A stretch of DNA of 64,000 nt, taken from the NCBI GenBank assembly GCA_017311315.1, contig CM029664.1, positions 23,082,302-23,146,301 on the forward strand, written 5' to 3'. The translations under genes and the position numbers were made by a program. Within the stretch, counting starts at the first letter, position 1. Every line of letters starts with the position of its first letter. The stretch comes from Dendrocalamus latiflorus. Taxonomy: Eukaryota; Streptophyta; Magnoliopsida; Poales; Poaceae. Below the pieces are notes generated by a model that had not been told where the DNA came from, made no database searches, and saw nothing but the letters and a program-made list of their open reading frames with translations. This document shows, piece by piece, positions 10,930-21,967 of the stretch.

Positions 10930-11900
10930 AACCTCCCTCTCTAGTGAGTTTTTGATGAAACCGTTCATGTTATCTTTTGTTCTAGAATCCAAGCAACCCA
11001 TCCTCCAAATTAATTTGATTTTTGTATAGCCAATTACCGGGATTGAACTTTCCCTGAAACTGCCCAAATTTGCTCCTCACCTTCATTCGTCGTCTCCGGT
11101 GAGCCATTTTTCAATTCCTTGCACTCACACCATCTCCACCACCTCCTCTACTTGTGCCATGCCTCAATTCGACCAATGCCTCATTGTGGAGAGCCGCCAT
11201 CGACGCCGCCTCCATTTTCATCTTTGGCCACCGGTTCCCCATCTATCTGGCCATCCGCTGAGGCTACCAGCTACACTAGAGAACTCCACGTGCCTACGCC
11301 ATGCCATGCTCACACCACCCTTCGTCGGCCATCGTCAGAGCACCACCATCACTGTCCACTCGCGCCTGGCCATGCCGTGCCGTCACCCCAACTGCTACCC
11401 ATGCCGCCACCTCCCATTGCATCCCCAAGACCCCTCCAACCTATTTTGCCATTTGCCCCCGCCTCCCACACCGCCCCTCGCCAGTGATGCCGCCTACAGA
11501 GCCACCACTATCGCCTGTTCTATTTCCCCTCTGCTTAGTTCTATCTCATTCCCTCTCCCAGTCACTTACATAGATGGCCCACTTGTCAGCTTTATTTTTT
11601 TAATTTTCAGCTGGAAGGAATATTCCTTCAGAATATTCTTTCCTTTGGAATATTCTCTCCTTTATCTTTTTTCGTATTTTCTCCTTCGATAAACCTTCTA
11701 ATGACCCATTCTCCGTTGTTTGAACTCTGAATTAAATGATTCAAATTCCTAAATTCATAATCTATCTCTCAGTACCTACTTTATAATTTTTTAGTTTTAT
11801 TCGATTTTATTTTATTTTAGCCACTTTTCACATGTAGACGATGACCAAACTGTAAAAAATTATGATTTTGGTAATTTAGCTTAGTTGTTTGAGTCCACCC
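10930..11900 (+). mobile_element. LTR fragment, family X (opposite orientation to the other X copies)
   Basis: Several hundred bases match the reverse complement of 42720-43390. Examples are TAGAATCCAAGCAACCCATC, then GAGCCATTTTTCAATTCC, then CACCATCTCC, and the GGAATATTCCTTC stretch near 11615. The open Pro/His/Ser-rich frame at 11099-11692 is therefore LTR sequence rather than a gene. Ends are not defined. Confidence 0.65.
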
Positions 11901-12063
11901 TCCATTTTCTTCTTGGCTTCGCCACTGCGCATGCCTGTGCAATCTACAACTACAAGCCATCAAGAAAGAATTAAAAACTGAGAGAACATATTTATTTATA
12001 TATTTTTAAAAAGGTTGCTTTCAATGCAAGACCTCTTTGCAACAACACATTAGTGTTATATCT

Positions 12064-15000
12064 AATTGTGTCGGGACCCGGAGCAACAACTCCAGAACCC
12101 TCTGTGTTAATCGCACTATCCTAGGAAAAGCTAGTGCACACAGTATCACAAAGACAATTATCATGCGTAATGATAAATTTTATTTAGCTAATATGAGCCT
12201 GATGGCCAAAGTTTTACAATAACAGCAAAAGAAGACAGCGGAAGATAAACAATGTAGCAGCCCATCCAGCCTTCCCACAAGGCGAATGACTGTAAGACGT
12301 GGCCTAGTCGCAATCCTCACCGAAGTCGTCGAAAGCTTCCTCTGGAAAGAGTTAGATATAGCAACATGAGTACAAAAAGTACTCCACAAGTTACACCAGG
12401 AGGTTTAACAGAATAGATGCATGCATATGGATTATCAAAGGAAGGCATAATATGGTTTATTTGCATAAAAGGCGACTTTGAAGTAAATATCATAAGTAAG
12501 TGCAAAAGCTGAATTTGATACATTAAGTAGAACAATGTTGTAATCAAAATAGATACCGTTAGTGCAGGTCCATCCCCCACACTAACCTAACCACGGGCAT
12601 CCCACCCGGACCATCTTTTCCAAAAGCTCACGTATGGATTCCATCCATCCACACGCTTTCACTGCACAACTCTGATGAATTCCATCCATTCACCAGATTT
12701 CAATCTCTCACGGATTCCATCCATCCGCAAGGTTTTCATCTCTCGTGGATTCCATCCATCCACAAGGTTTTCGCAAACCATTTTGAAAACCAAAGTCTAA
12801 TCCGTGAAAAACTTCACTCAGCTTGCCCATGACCGTGGACACGGTTATCCAGGATAGGTTATACACTCTGCAGAGGTTGTACAGCTTTACCCACAAGACA
12901 CGATCATCCTGTTTTACCACTAGATTACACACTTCCTTAAGTGTGCGGTTAGGAGTCGTGACAAGGCCTTTACAATGCAAAGCCTTCAACCTGGCCAAGC
13001 CAACTATAAGGTTTCACCCCAGTAAGGAATCCACCAGACCGGGACCCCCTCTTGAGCCGAGTGAGACTTCTCATGGCCTACGCCACGCTCACTTTCAACC
13101 TACGAAATGGCTCAGGTTGGGACCCGCAAATTATTCAGCCAGAGTTGTTCCATACCAGCCTTGTGGGAGTACGATAGGGCTTTGCAATAGTAGCTCACAG
13201 ACCGGTCCTTAACTTGACTTAGGCCCAACCACGTACCCCCTATGCACGACAATCAACCACTGCGGCTCCAACCAACAGGGCATGCCTGCACCCACCAATC
13301 TAACCAATTGCCTAAGTCTAAACCAGGTTTTATATTTTGTTTTCAAAATATTTCAATATCATTCTTGACTCACCAAAGTCAAGAATACATTCGAAAACTT
13401 TATCATTTTATGTGAAACAATTCTTCCCACCCGAATTATTCTAAGCATGGCTAAGCAATTCCATAAAATGTTCTAGTTAATACTAATGTACCAACTAGGT
13501 TTTCATCTAAGGTGACAAGGTATGATCGTTCAATATCAAGATTGGCCATACAAAGGAAATTGGGTGTAACTAAAGTTTTAAGCACATTTGAACTAATTTG
13601 AATAAAAGTACGCATGCATAATAATTTTAAAAACAACATAGATAATTTAAATTACTGGGAGCAATATGATCAAAGGTGTAACTTGCCTTGCTCGAAGACC
13701 TGGTGCAAATCGTCGGCGTCGTTCTCTCCGAATTGGTTGAAATTACGCACGAAGAACCAAACAAATAAATTCAAATAAAATCTAAATAAAATCCAAAAAT
13801 TATAAAATATATACTGGCAGAAATAATATGACTTTAGAATAATTTAGAAATTTGAATCACTGGATTCGGAGTTCGGACGACGGAGAACGAGCAATTGGAA
13901 GTTTGGATGGATTGAAAATTCCAGAAAATGCAAAACGAGGGAATATTCTCTGGAATCTTATTTTGGCTGATTTTTGGGATATTTTGGAGTGTATGACATG
14001 TGGGGCCCGGTTGTCATTGACTAACAAAAATTTTGGCCAAGCCTATACCGAAAATTGCCTTGTCCTGGACTTGAACACACAACCTCATGCATGCATGCAC
14101 TAACATGCACCCACTAGCCAAGTGAGCACTTGATACAACAAATCAAATAAACATGGTTGAACATGATTAAAGAAGGAGACATGGAGGGGAGTCACGGGCG
14201 TGCGCGCGGCCGGCGGCGGGGGTAGCCGGGGTGGCGGCGCACCTACCGGTGGCGGAGGGGAGGCCCGGGGCGGCCGGTGGTGGCGGCAAAAGGTGGCGGC
14301 AGTGGGGTGGGAGGGATGGCCGGCGGGAGATGGCCAGGCGGCGGCGCACGGCGGCGGGGCTGCGGCCGGGGAGGAGGTGAAGGGTGGCGGTGGGAGCAAA
14401 CCGAAAGGGAGAAAGGAGAGCCGGATTTTGGGTATTTATAGGAAGAGAGAGGAGAGGAAGAGATTTCGGTTTTGAGAAGATTAAAGGACGGGGAACGGCC
14501 GGGAGATTGATGAGGGTGATTAGGGCGTCCGTTTTCATGTTTTAATCGGGAGTTAAGAGGAAGAAACGGCGGAGTTTCAAGAGCTCTAATTGTCATCCAT
14601 GGTGGAGGAGAGAGAGAGTTAGGGGAGGAAGAAGGAGAGGTTGAAGAAACATATGACATGTGGGGTCCATATGTCATAGGGAGAGAGAGGAAGTGAAGGG
14701 GTACGGGCCGTCGGATTGTTGACACGTGGCAAGTGAGTGTTTCATGGTCTTTGGATGGAGATGAAGGGGTAAGTGATCATGTGTGGCTAGGATTAAAACA
14801 TGGAGAGAGATTGATTCAATCTGAGAGCGACACATGGCGGGCTTGTATTAATTTGATTTTTATTTTCGGAATAAAATTTCAGAAAATACTAGAAGCTTTA
14901 TAAACACTTGGAAAAATAATATTTAATGTCTAAAAATTCCAGAAAAATCATAAAATATTCCTGGAAGCATTTTAGACTTAGGAAAAATATTTTTAATTTC

Positions 15001-15328
15001 AGATTTGCATCTAATAATTTTATAAATAATTTTTAACCTTTAAAATTGATTTTTAAATCCAGAAAATTCTCAAAAATTAATTAACATTTCAGGGAAGGCT
15101 AGGAAAAACAAAATAAACTCTTTTTAGCTTTAATAAAATATTTTAAATTCATTTTCTTGCTTTAGACTTTGAAATAAAATCCAGATAAATCCAAATAGAC
15201 TCCAGAAAATCAATAAAATGCAAATAAAATCTTCAAAATTTAGGCAACCAAAGAACACTTTATTTTATTTTAAATAAATTTAATTAAATTTTTTTTACTG
15301 AAATAAACAGCTGGGCTGTTACAAATTG
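12064..15328 (-). mobile_element. Solo LTR, family X, 3,255 bp with AATTG target duplications
   Basis: On the minus strand the LTR begins TGTAACAGCCCAGCTG at 15323 and ends CCGGGTCCCGACA at 12069, giving canonical TG...CA ends. It is flanked on both sides by AATTG (12064-12068 and 15324-15328), a 5-bp target duplication. There is no internal domain and no second LTR, so this is a solo LTR formed by recombination between the two LTRs of a Ty3/gypsy-type element. The GC-rich part near 14160-14420 would be the promoter-proximal region. Reading frames there are low complexity and not genes. Confidence 0.93.
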
Positions 15329-16929
15329 TTCCTTTGTTTGTTACGTTGAACGACTAATTGTTGCAATTGAAAGGCTCTTGGGTTAGTTTTTTTAATTAAA
15401 CTTGTAATTTATGAGTTCTAGAATTTCAGATAATGAAAAAAGCTTGGCCTGAAACTTGGGAGAATTTCTGTCAATTCATATGCCTGAAATAAATATGACT
15501 GAAATAAGTTTGGATCTAATCGGCAAAATAGCACATCGAGTAGAGAAAATTCAACCTTATAGTCCAAGTACAAATTAATGCTTAAGAAGTCGTAGCAACC
15601 CAGCTGGTATCATGTTATCAACAGCACAGCGGCCTTCGTCCAAGACAAGTTCACTTTCCGGAGAGTTGCTCTGAATAAAATAAAAAACTCCAGGAACGCA
15701 CAAAAAAAGGCTTCGCAACATGTCCTCTTATTTGTGTGCTTTAGCATTTACACCTGTTTTGTCCAGCTCTAAAGTTCTCTCTCTGTGTAAAAAAGTAAGA
15801 ATTTTTATTAAAAAAAAGCTTCATTTGGTTACGTATATATTCTCTATTTTTTCCGACTATTAGTATCACATTCAATTCCTTTGTCAAGTTAGAATGTATC
15901 CTTGGAAGTACTTAATTGAAATATGAAAACAAAAGTCGTCCCTTCGTGCATGTCAGTAGACAATTCCCAATACCTTTCACTCCTAGTATCTTTCAAGTAC
16001 CATTACTACCTTCGGTTGGAACATGCGTCGCATAATCTGAAGACAACTCCACCAAAGGCAATATAGAGGAAACAAGATATTTGAGACATGAGAAACACTC
16101 CAGCAACCTGCAACCCCTTAAGGGCTTGTTTGGCTAACAAGGGGATTTGTATACGTGAAAAACAATCAAAGAGGGGATTGAGTTGATCCCCATCCCACCT
16201 CCCAATCCACCATGGGAATAAATCCAAACGAAAACAAGGGGAAAACAAACGTTACATTCAAAAAAATATTCCAAAATTTTGGGGAAAAGAGCTCGAGAAG
16301 CACAAATGGAGCAGCAGCAGCGTTCACGAGCCTGACGGTGGATAGGGCGATGTGGCGGGGCTCACAAGCCTGACGGCATCACATGAGTGAAGCGTCAGGC
16401 TTGCTAGGGCGACCAACATGGGGTGTTGGCATCACCGGCTAGTTGAGGCGTTGGCTCAGGTCAAACCACCGCCGGCTGGCGCTTCTATGACAAAGTAGGG
16501 AGAGGTGAGATGCGAAGCGGCATCGGGGTTGCGAGAGGAGCGCATGGGTGACATGCGTCATTTTTTGCATATATTTAGCCGTTATTTTACCCTCATATTC
16601 TTCGCATTTTGGGACCATTTATCATCATTTACACGTTTTTCTATAATTAATTGCTCGAAATGGACCATTTTACATTTTTCTATATTTTTCTGCAGGCCGG
16701 CGCGATCAAGGCGCATAAACGACAAATTTGGCATTTTTGGGACTGCTCCGTACAGTTGTGAGCGTCGTCACGGATGCGTAGGATCAAACCGCGATGAAAT
16801 CGGAGTTTCCAAGGTCCAGAACAGAAGAAATCAATTGGGAGAAGGATCTGTTCGTAAATTCTAAAACCGTGGAGGGCTAAAACGCAAAAGTACCAATTCC
16901 CCAACTCAGCCCTAAAATCCCTAGCCGCC
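15329..16929. other. No gene seen; leader-like repeat at its right end
   Basis: AT-rich to mixed sequence. The segment 16128-16245 has a GGGCTTGTTTGG-like start typical of Tourist/Harbinger MITEs, but no matching end is convincing. The segment 16740-16920 (with AACAGAAGAAATCAA and AGGGCTAAAACG) recurs inverted inside the hAT element at about 20165-20300. Confidence 0.4.
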
Positions 16930-18921
16930 GCCGCCTGCGATTTTTGAGCCCGGTTCTTCTGTCTCCCCTTCGCCTTCTTGCTTCCTCCCCCGGTTCTCTG
17001 CCACATCTGGCCGCCGGCGAGGCCGGGCCGACTCGCCGGCGCGCCACCAAGCTTCGCCGCCCCCTGCCTCTTCTCCCCCGCGTCTCTCTCCCTTCTTCAC
17101 CCCGTCGCTCCTCCACCTCCGCAGCTCGCCGGTGCGCCCTCGCCCCCGTCGCCTTCTTCTTCTCCTCCACATCCGGCGCGCCACCGCCGTCTCTCTCCAC
17201 ATCTACCACCCCCGCCGCTCCTTCCTGCTCCCTCCGGCGCGCCGCACCTCCTCCGCGCCTCCGAAGCGCAGCCTCCATCCAGATCTGGCGTGCCACCCCT
17301 CTTCTCTGGCTGCCCCTCCAGCGCCTTCTCCGGCCGCCGCTCTCACCATCTACCTACTCTCTCGGCCGCCCTTCTCTGCCTCCTCAACCACCCGTGCGCC
17401 GCCGACCTCCATCAGCGCCGCCATCCCGCCACCCCACTCTACCGCGTCTCCCATCTCGGCCGCCGCCTTCTTCTACCCTTAGCCCCCCACTGCTCTCTCT
17501 CTCTTCTTCCCCCTTTTTCAACTCCGGTACCGGTGGCCACACCTCATCAGAGCCGCCCTTCATCACCTCCGGCTTCCGACCGCGTCGATCCCCTCCGCAG
17601 CACGGACACCGGCGGCAGCATTATCTCCACCGAGCCCGGCACTTCTTCTCCCTTGGCCTCCCCGTGCTTTTCCTCCCCCATCTTCTGCTCCGGCGCCGGC
17701 GAGGGCCGGGTCAGACCTCGTCCGCGGCCACCACTTCTAACCTCTCCCCGTCCGCATCCACCGGCCACCACCACTCCACTGCTCCTCCCTTCACCTCCCT
17801 CCTCTTCTCCACTGGTAACCCCTCCAGAGCCACGGCCACACCTCCACCGCGCCGCCCCTTGCTTCCTCCCCCTTCCTCTCCTACCCCGGCGCCGCCACTT
17901 CTCACATCTCCGCCGCCGCCTTGCTCCCCCTCCGGTGCGCCATCCTTCCCCTGCTGCGCCACCACCTTCTCCACTCCGCCGCTCCTCCACCGCACCGCCC
18001 CTGCAGATCCACATCGCCGCCATCTCGCCGGCGGCCTCATCTTTTCTTCTCCACCACCAGCACTGCCGCTCCACGTCCTGCCCCTCTTCTCCACCGCATG
18101 TCCTCCATCCCTTCCGCTGCCCCCCCGGTCCTCCATCCGCGCCGCCAAACCAAACCGCAGCTCGCCGGTGCGCCCCCGGTTGACGCCTTCATTCCGCCTC
18201 CGCGCCGCCATTTCCTCTCAACCTTCGCCCCTGTGCTCTCCTCTTTCTCCACCCGTGCGCCGCTTACCCCCCTTCTTCTCCACCGTCGGCGCCGGCGAGG
18301 GCCGGGCCTTACCTCGCCGGTCGCCTCCCTTCCTCACTGCCTTCTCTTCGCTTTCTCCTTCCACTGTGCCTCTCTCCCTCCAGCATCCTTACTGCCGGAC
18401 GCCACCGTGCCACCTCTCCTCCTTTCTCTCCACAACTCCAAAGCACCGCCGCCTCCCTTCTTAACTCTCGCCGGCCACCTCTGCCCTTGCGCCGCCAACC
18501 CCCTTTCTCCGCCTTCTCACCCGCCATCAACCCCCGCTGCTCCTCACCCGCGCCGCCAGCTCCAGATCCACCAGCGCCTCCCCTTCTGCGCCGTCTTCAT
18601 CTCCCCTCCACCGGCTGCATCATCTTCTACACCGACGGCTTCTTCTTCACTTCACCGACGACCTCCTCTGCTCTACCTCTTCTCCTCTGCGCCCTCTGCA
18701 GCTACTCCCCTCGGTTTACCTCTAATTCTTCTCCCTCTCTCTTTGTTGTCCTTCGTTCATTGCTCAAATTAACCGCACATTGATTACTGTGATGTATGCG
18801 AACTGTGATGGATGCTTGTGATTTTGCTATGTTAATTTGTTCCAGAATTACTTTATGTTAATGTTGCCGGTAGCTTAATTCTAGAATTTGTGTGTCATTG
18901 TGATATATGTGAATGTGATCA

Positions 18922-21152
18922 GTGGAGATTAGGGATGAAAACGGAACGGAAATATCCTGTACCGAACCGCATCGTTTTCTACATTTGACCCGATCGAATT
19001 CGTATTTTCGGACAAATTCGAATTCGGTTCGAAATACGGAATACCAAATTCGAAAACGGAGCAGAAACGGTTTAGGTGTTTTCCGACCATTTTCTACTTT
19101 TCTACATTTTATTCGGAATATACCGTATTGTAAATCCGGTTTAAACCGAATTTGGCCCACTTACAGCTAGAGCTGGGACTTGGGCCGTGCTTTTTTGGGC
19201 CACGAACGGCGGGCCGTGCTGGGCCTGGAAAACCGGCCCGGTGGGTGGCACGGCACGGCGATTCGTGCCGTGCTCGGGCCGGCACGGCACGGCGGGCACG
19301 GCCAACACGGCGGAGGACGTCTCGGCCTCTACCACAACTATCACAGAGCATACGCACTGGCGGCACAGCGGCGGCCTCCCCCAGTCCCGATCCCATCGAC
19401 ATCCCAATCCCCACAACCACAATCATCACAGAGCAGAGAAGAGAGAATAGAGGGGAAGGAGGCACACCGGTCACCGGAGCTTGGAGCCTTGGACGAGTGG
19501 ACGACGGCCGCACCGCTGCAGCATCCCGCATCCCGCGCGATGACGAACTCGTCGTCGCCGCCCCAGTCGCTGCCCGACCATCCGCCTCTGGTGGCTTGCT
19601 CTCGGAGTAGTCGAGGTCGCCGTTGCTCGGAGCCAGGGGAGGAGGGGGCGGCGGGGGAAGGAGAGGGTGCCGGGGGAGAAGGGGGCGACCGGGGAAGGAG
19701 GGGGCGGCGGAGGAGGATGGGGCGGCGGGGGAGGGGCGACGGGGGAAGGCGGGGGCGGCGGAGGAGGAGAGGGCGGCGGGGGAAGGCGGAGGAGGGGAAG
19801 GAGGGGGCGGCGGAGGAAGCCGGCGGCTAGGGAAGGAGGGGGGAGGCGGAGGAGGAGGGGGTGGCGGGGGAAGGCGGGGGCGAGGGGGGAGGAGGGGGCG
19901 GCGGCGGCGGAGGAGGAGGGGGCGGCGGGGGGGGAGGGGCGGGGGTGGCGGGGGAAGAAGGGGCGATCGGGGGAGTAGTGGGGCGGCGGGGGAAGGCGGG
20001 GGCGGCGGAGGAGGAGGGGCGCTGGCGGCGGAGGAGGGGCGGCGCGGGCGGCGGAGGAGGAGGGGCGCGGGCGGCGGAGGAGGCGGGGGCGGCGGGGGAA
20101 GAAGGAGCGACCGGGGGAGTAGTGGGAAATGAATTGAGCGGCGGCGGCGAAAGATTTTGAGGGTTAGGTTTTTTTGGATTGTTTACGATTTAGTCCTTCC
20201 GATTTTTGTTTATTTTGATTTCTTCTGTTCTAGCCCTCAAACATTCTGATTTCATCGTGAAAAGATCCTATACATCCGTTGTGACATGTACATCTGTATA
20301 GAGCAGTCCTTAGAATGCCAAATTTGAAGATTGAGTTGGGTTTTGGAGATGTGAATGTGCAATGTATATATATATGAGATGAGGAGAAAGATGCGGATGG
20401 TTGGATATTAATCCAATGACTGAAAAAAGTGATTGAGATATGTTATGATTTAGGCCAAGTTTATTTTTGCACTTGTGATATGAGGTGTCTTTTCTTGTTC
20501 TTCATTTTTGCACTTGTGATATAAAGTGTCTTTTCTTATTCTTTCTTAAGAAACATTATCATACAAAAATAATGAGTATTTTCAATGTTGCTCTTCCTTA
20601 GGTCACCACCACCAGTGATCTAAAAGGTAACGGGAGAGAAAGAGAGAAGCGGTGAGAACGAGGGGAGAGAGAGAAGAGGTAACGGGGCGTGCGGTGAGAA
20701 CTGAGAAGTGAACGGGGCCGCCGGAGATATCCACCATCTCCCTGCAGTTGTCGACGACCCACGCAGTGAGGACGCACCACCTGCAGCTTGCCCGTGCCAT
20801 GAGCGCCGACAAGAACCTCCTTGTCCTCTATCTCGGGCACTTGTTAATTATTATATGCACTTGAACTTGATCATGCACTTGGTAATTGTTATGTACTTGG
20901 TCACTTGTTAATTGTTATACACTTGGTCCTACAGGTCGGTATTCCGTATTGAATTTTCGTATACCGACCGTGTTCGACATAATTCCGCTCGAATTGGTTT
21001 GTTTTCGAAATTCTCGATATTCCGTAAGTTCGCATTCGTTTTCGTGTCCGGCTTTACCGCTTTCACTTTCATTTTCGTATTCAAATGTAGAAGTAGAAAA
21101 CGGTTGAGGAGTTTTTCGACCGTTTCCGACCGTTTTCATCCCTAGTGGAGAT
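18922..21152. mobile_element. Non-autonomous hAT element with 8-bp target duplication GTGGAGAT
   Basis: The element runs from TAGGGATGAAAACGG (18930) to CCGTTTTCATCCCTA (21144), a 15-bp terminal inverted repeat. It is flanked by identical GTGGAGAT at 18922-18929 and 21145-21152. TIRs beginning TA(G)GGATGAAAACGG with 8-bp duplications are characteristic of hAT elements. Length is 2,215 bp with no transposase. About 200 bp at each end carry scattered GAATACGG/CCGTATTC-type subterminal motifs. The interior includes a GC-rich low-complexity tract. It sits inside the left LTR-like arm. Confidence 0.93.
19600..20150. repeat. G-rich minisatellite (GGCGGAGGAGGAGGG-type) in the hAT interior
   Basis: Almost pure GGN repeats on the plus strand, including many runs of four or more G. 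Open frames in several phases encode Gly/Arg/Glu strings and are not genes. The G-runs could form quadruplexes. Confidence 0.85.
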
Positions 21153-21923
21153 GCCTTGTTCTGTCATTGTGATATATGTGGATGTGGAATAGTGGATGAG
21201 AATTTGTTATATTTTAATATGTTAGTTTGTGTCGTTCAAATTTAATAGTACTTGTGTTATGTTCTTAGTTTGTGTGGTCATCTGTTATTCTCATTGTTTG
21301 TTAAATGCCATTTTCAGTAGTAGTTTTATGTGTTAGTGTTAGTTGTGTTGCACGAACTAGCTAGCCGGCGGCCGTTTTCTCCCCTCGTGCTGTCTCGACC
21401 TCCCCTTGCTTCTAGACTCTCTCTTTTCTTCTCCGCGGTATGTCGATAGTTAGGTCGAGCATTAGTAGTTCTGTGTTTGTTGTGTTGTCGTGTGCCGTCG
21501 TCGTCTAGTTAGCCGTCGACCGTTTTCTCCCTCGTTCTCTCTCGACTCCCTCCGTGCTTCTAGACTCCCCCAGTGCTTCTCGATTTCCTCCTGCTGTCCT
21601 GCGGTCGGTAGTTAGTTATATCGTCGATCGGTAGTCGTTGTTGCGCGTGTGTTTGTGTAGTCAGTTGTCGTGTCGTTCGTTCGGTCGTACGACGTCCATT
21701 CGTACGGTTGTTCATCTCATCGTCTTTCGATTGTTTAGTTCGTTCGTCGTTTTGTTTGGCTAGTTTGGTAGTCGTTTTAGGTTTAGTTTTCTCTCCCGTT
21801 TCGATTGACCTAGCTTTAGCCGAGCACCGGTAGCTTTAGTCTAGTCCCTGTGGAGAACACGACACTCGCCGCTATTTAAGTGGCAACCCGTGCACTTGCG
21901 GGTGTGTTATTTTTGCACGATCA

Positions 21924-21967
21924 AGTATTTTAACTAGTCTTGTCCTCGGCAACGGCGCCAAAATACT
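21924..21967 (-). other. Junction of the inverted pair with a tRNA-Asp-type primer binding site
   Basis: Between the two arm ends lie 44 bp. On the minus strand 21960-21943 reads TGGCGCCGTTGCCGAGGA, nearly identical to the 18-nt tRNA-Asp-complementary PBS (TGGCGCCGTTGCCGGGGA) of many plant Ty3/gypsy elements. It lies a few bases after an LTR-like end, TTGATCA with AGTATTT, read in the corresponding direction. The flanking 10-mers CAAGTATTTT (21922-21931) and AAAATACTTG (21960-21969) are inverted copies. The left arm has no PBS of its own. Confidence 0.75.

Larger units (their letters stand above)
16930..21923 (+). mobile_element. Left arm of an inverted LTR-like pair (interrupted by a hAT element)
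   Basis: A C-rich block (16930-18780) is followed by AT-richer DNA and a GT-rich tail ending CACGATCA at 21923. The reverse complement of the right arm (27190-21968) matches in the same order: the C-rich block, TTCTTCTCCCTCTCTTTGTT with ATTGCTCAAATT, CTAGCTAG, CTAACTATCGACA, and CACGACACTCGCC with GTGCACTTGCGGGTG. The C-rich block holds about three repeats of a roughly 0.6-kb module, marked by GCCGGCGAGGGCCGGG near 17690 and 18290 and a variant near 17010. The right arm has one. The end CA followed by a PBS-like sequence argues for an LTR. The 5' limit is not clear. Confidence 0.65.

Noticed and set aside
11099..11692. 197-codon frame, His/Pro/Ser-rich
   Set aside because: The same sequence occurs inverted at 42720-43390 inside an LTR fragment, so it is retroelement non-coding DNA.
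16128..16245. Possible Tourist-like MITE (GGGCTTGTTTGG start)
   Set aside because: The right end (AACGAAAACAAGGGG) is not a convincing inverted match and no target duplication is clear.
16944..18464. Open frame of 506 codons, Pro/Ser/Arg-rich
   Set aside because: Several other frames on both strands are also long and open. The sequence is C-rich low complexity with 0.6-kb internal repeats and belongs to the LTR-like arm, and no domain is present.
19623..20160. Gly/Arg-rich open frames of 99-169 codons
   Set aside because: GGN minisatellite in the hAT interior, open in several phases.
19168..20935. Possible second hAT nested in the first (TAGAGCTGGGAC start)
   Set aside because: No matching terminal repeat at the other side, and the flanks CTTACAGC and CCTACAGG are not identical.
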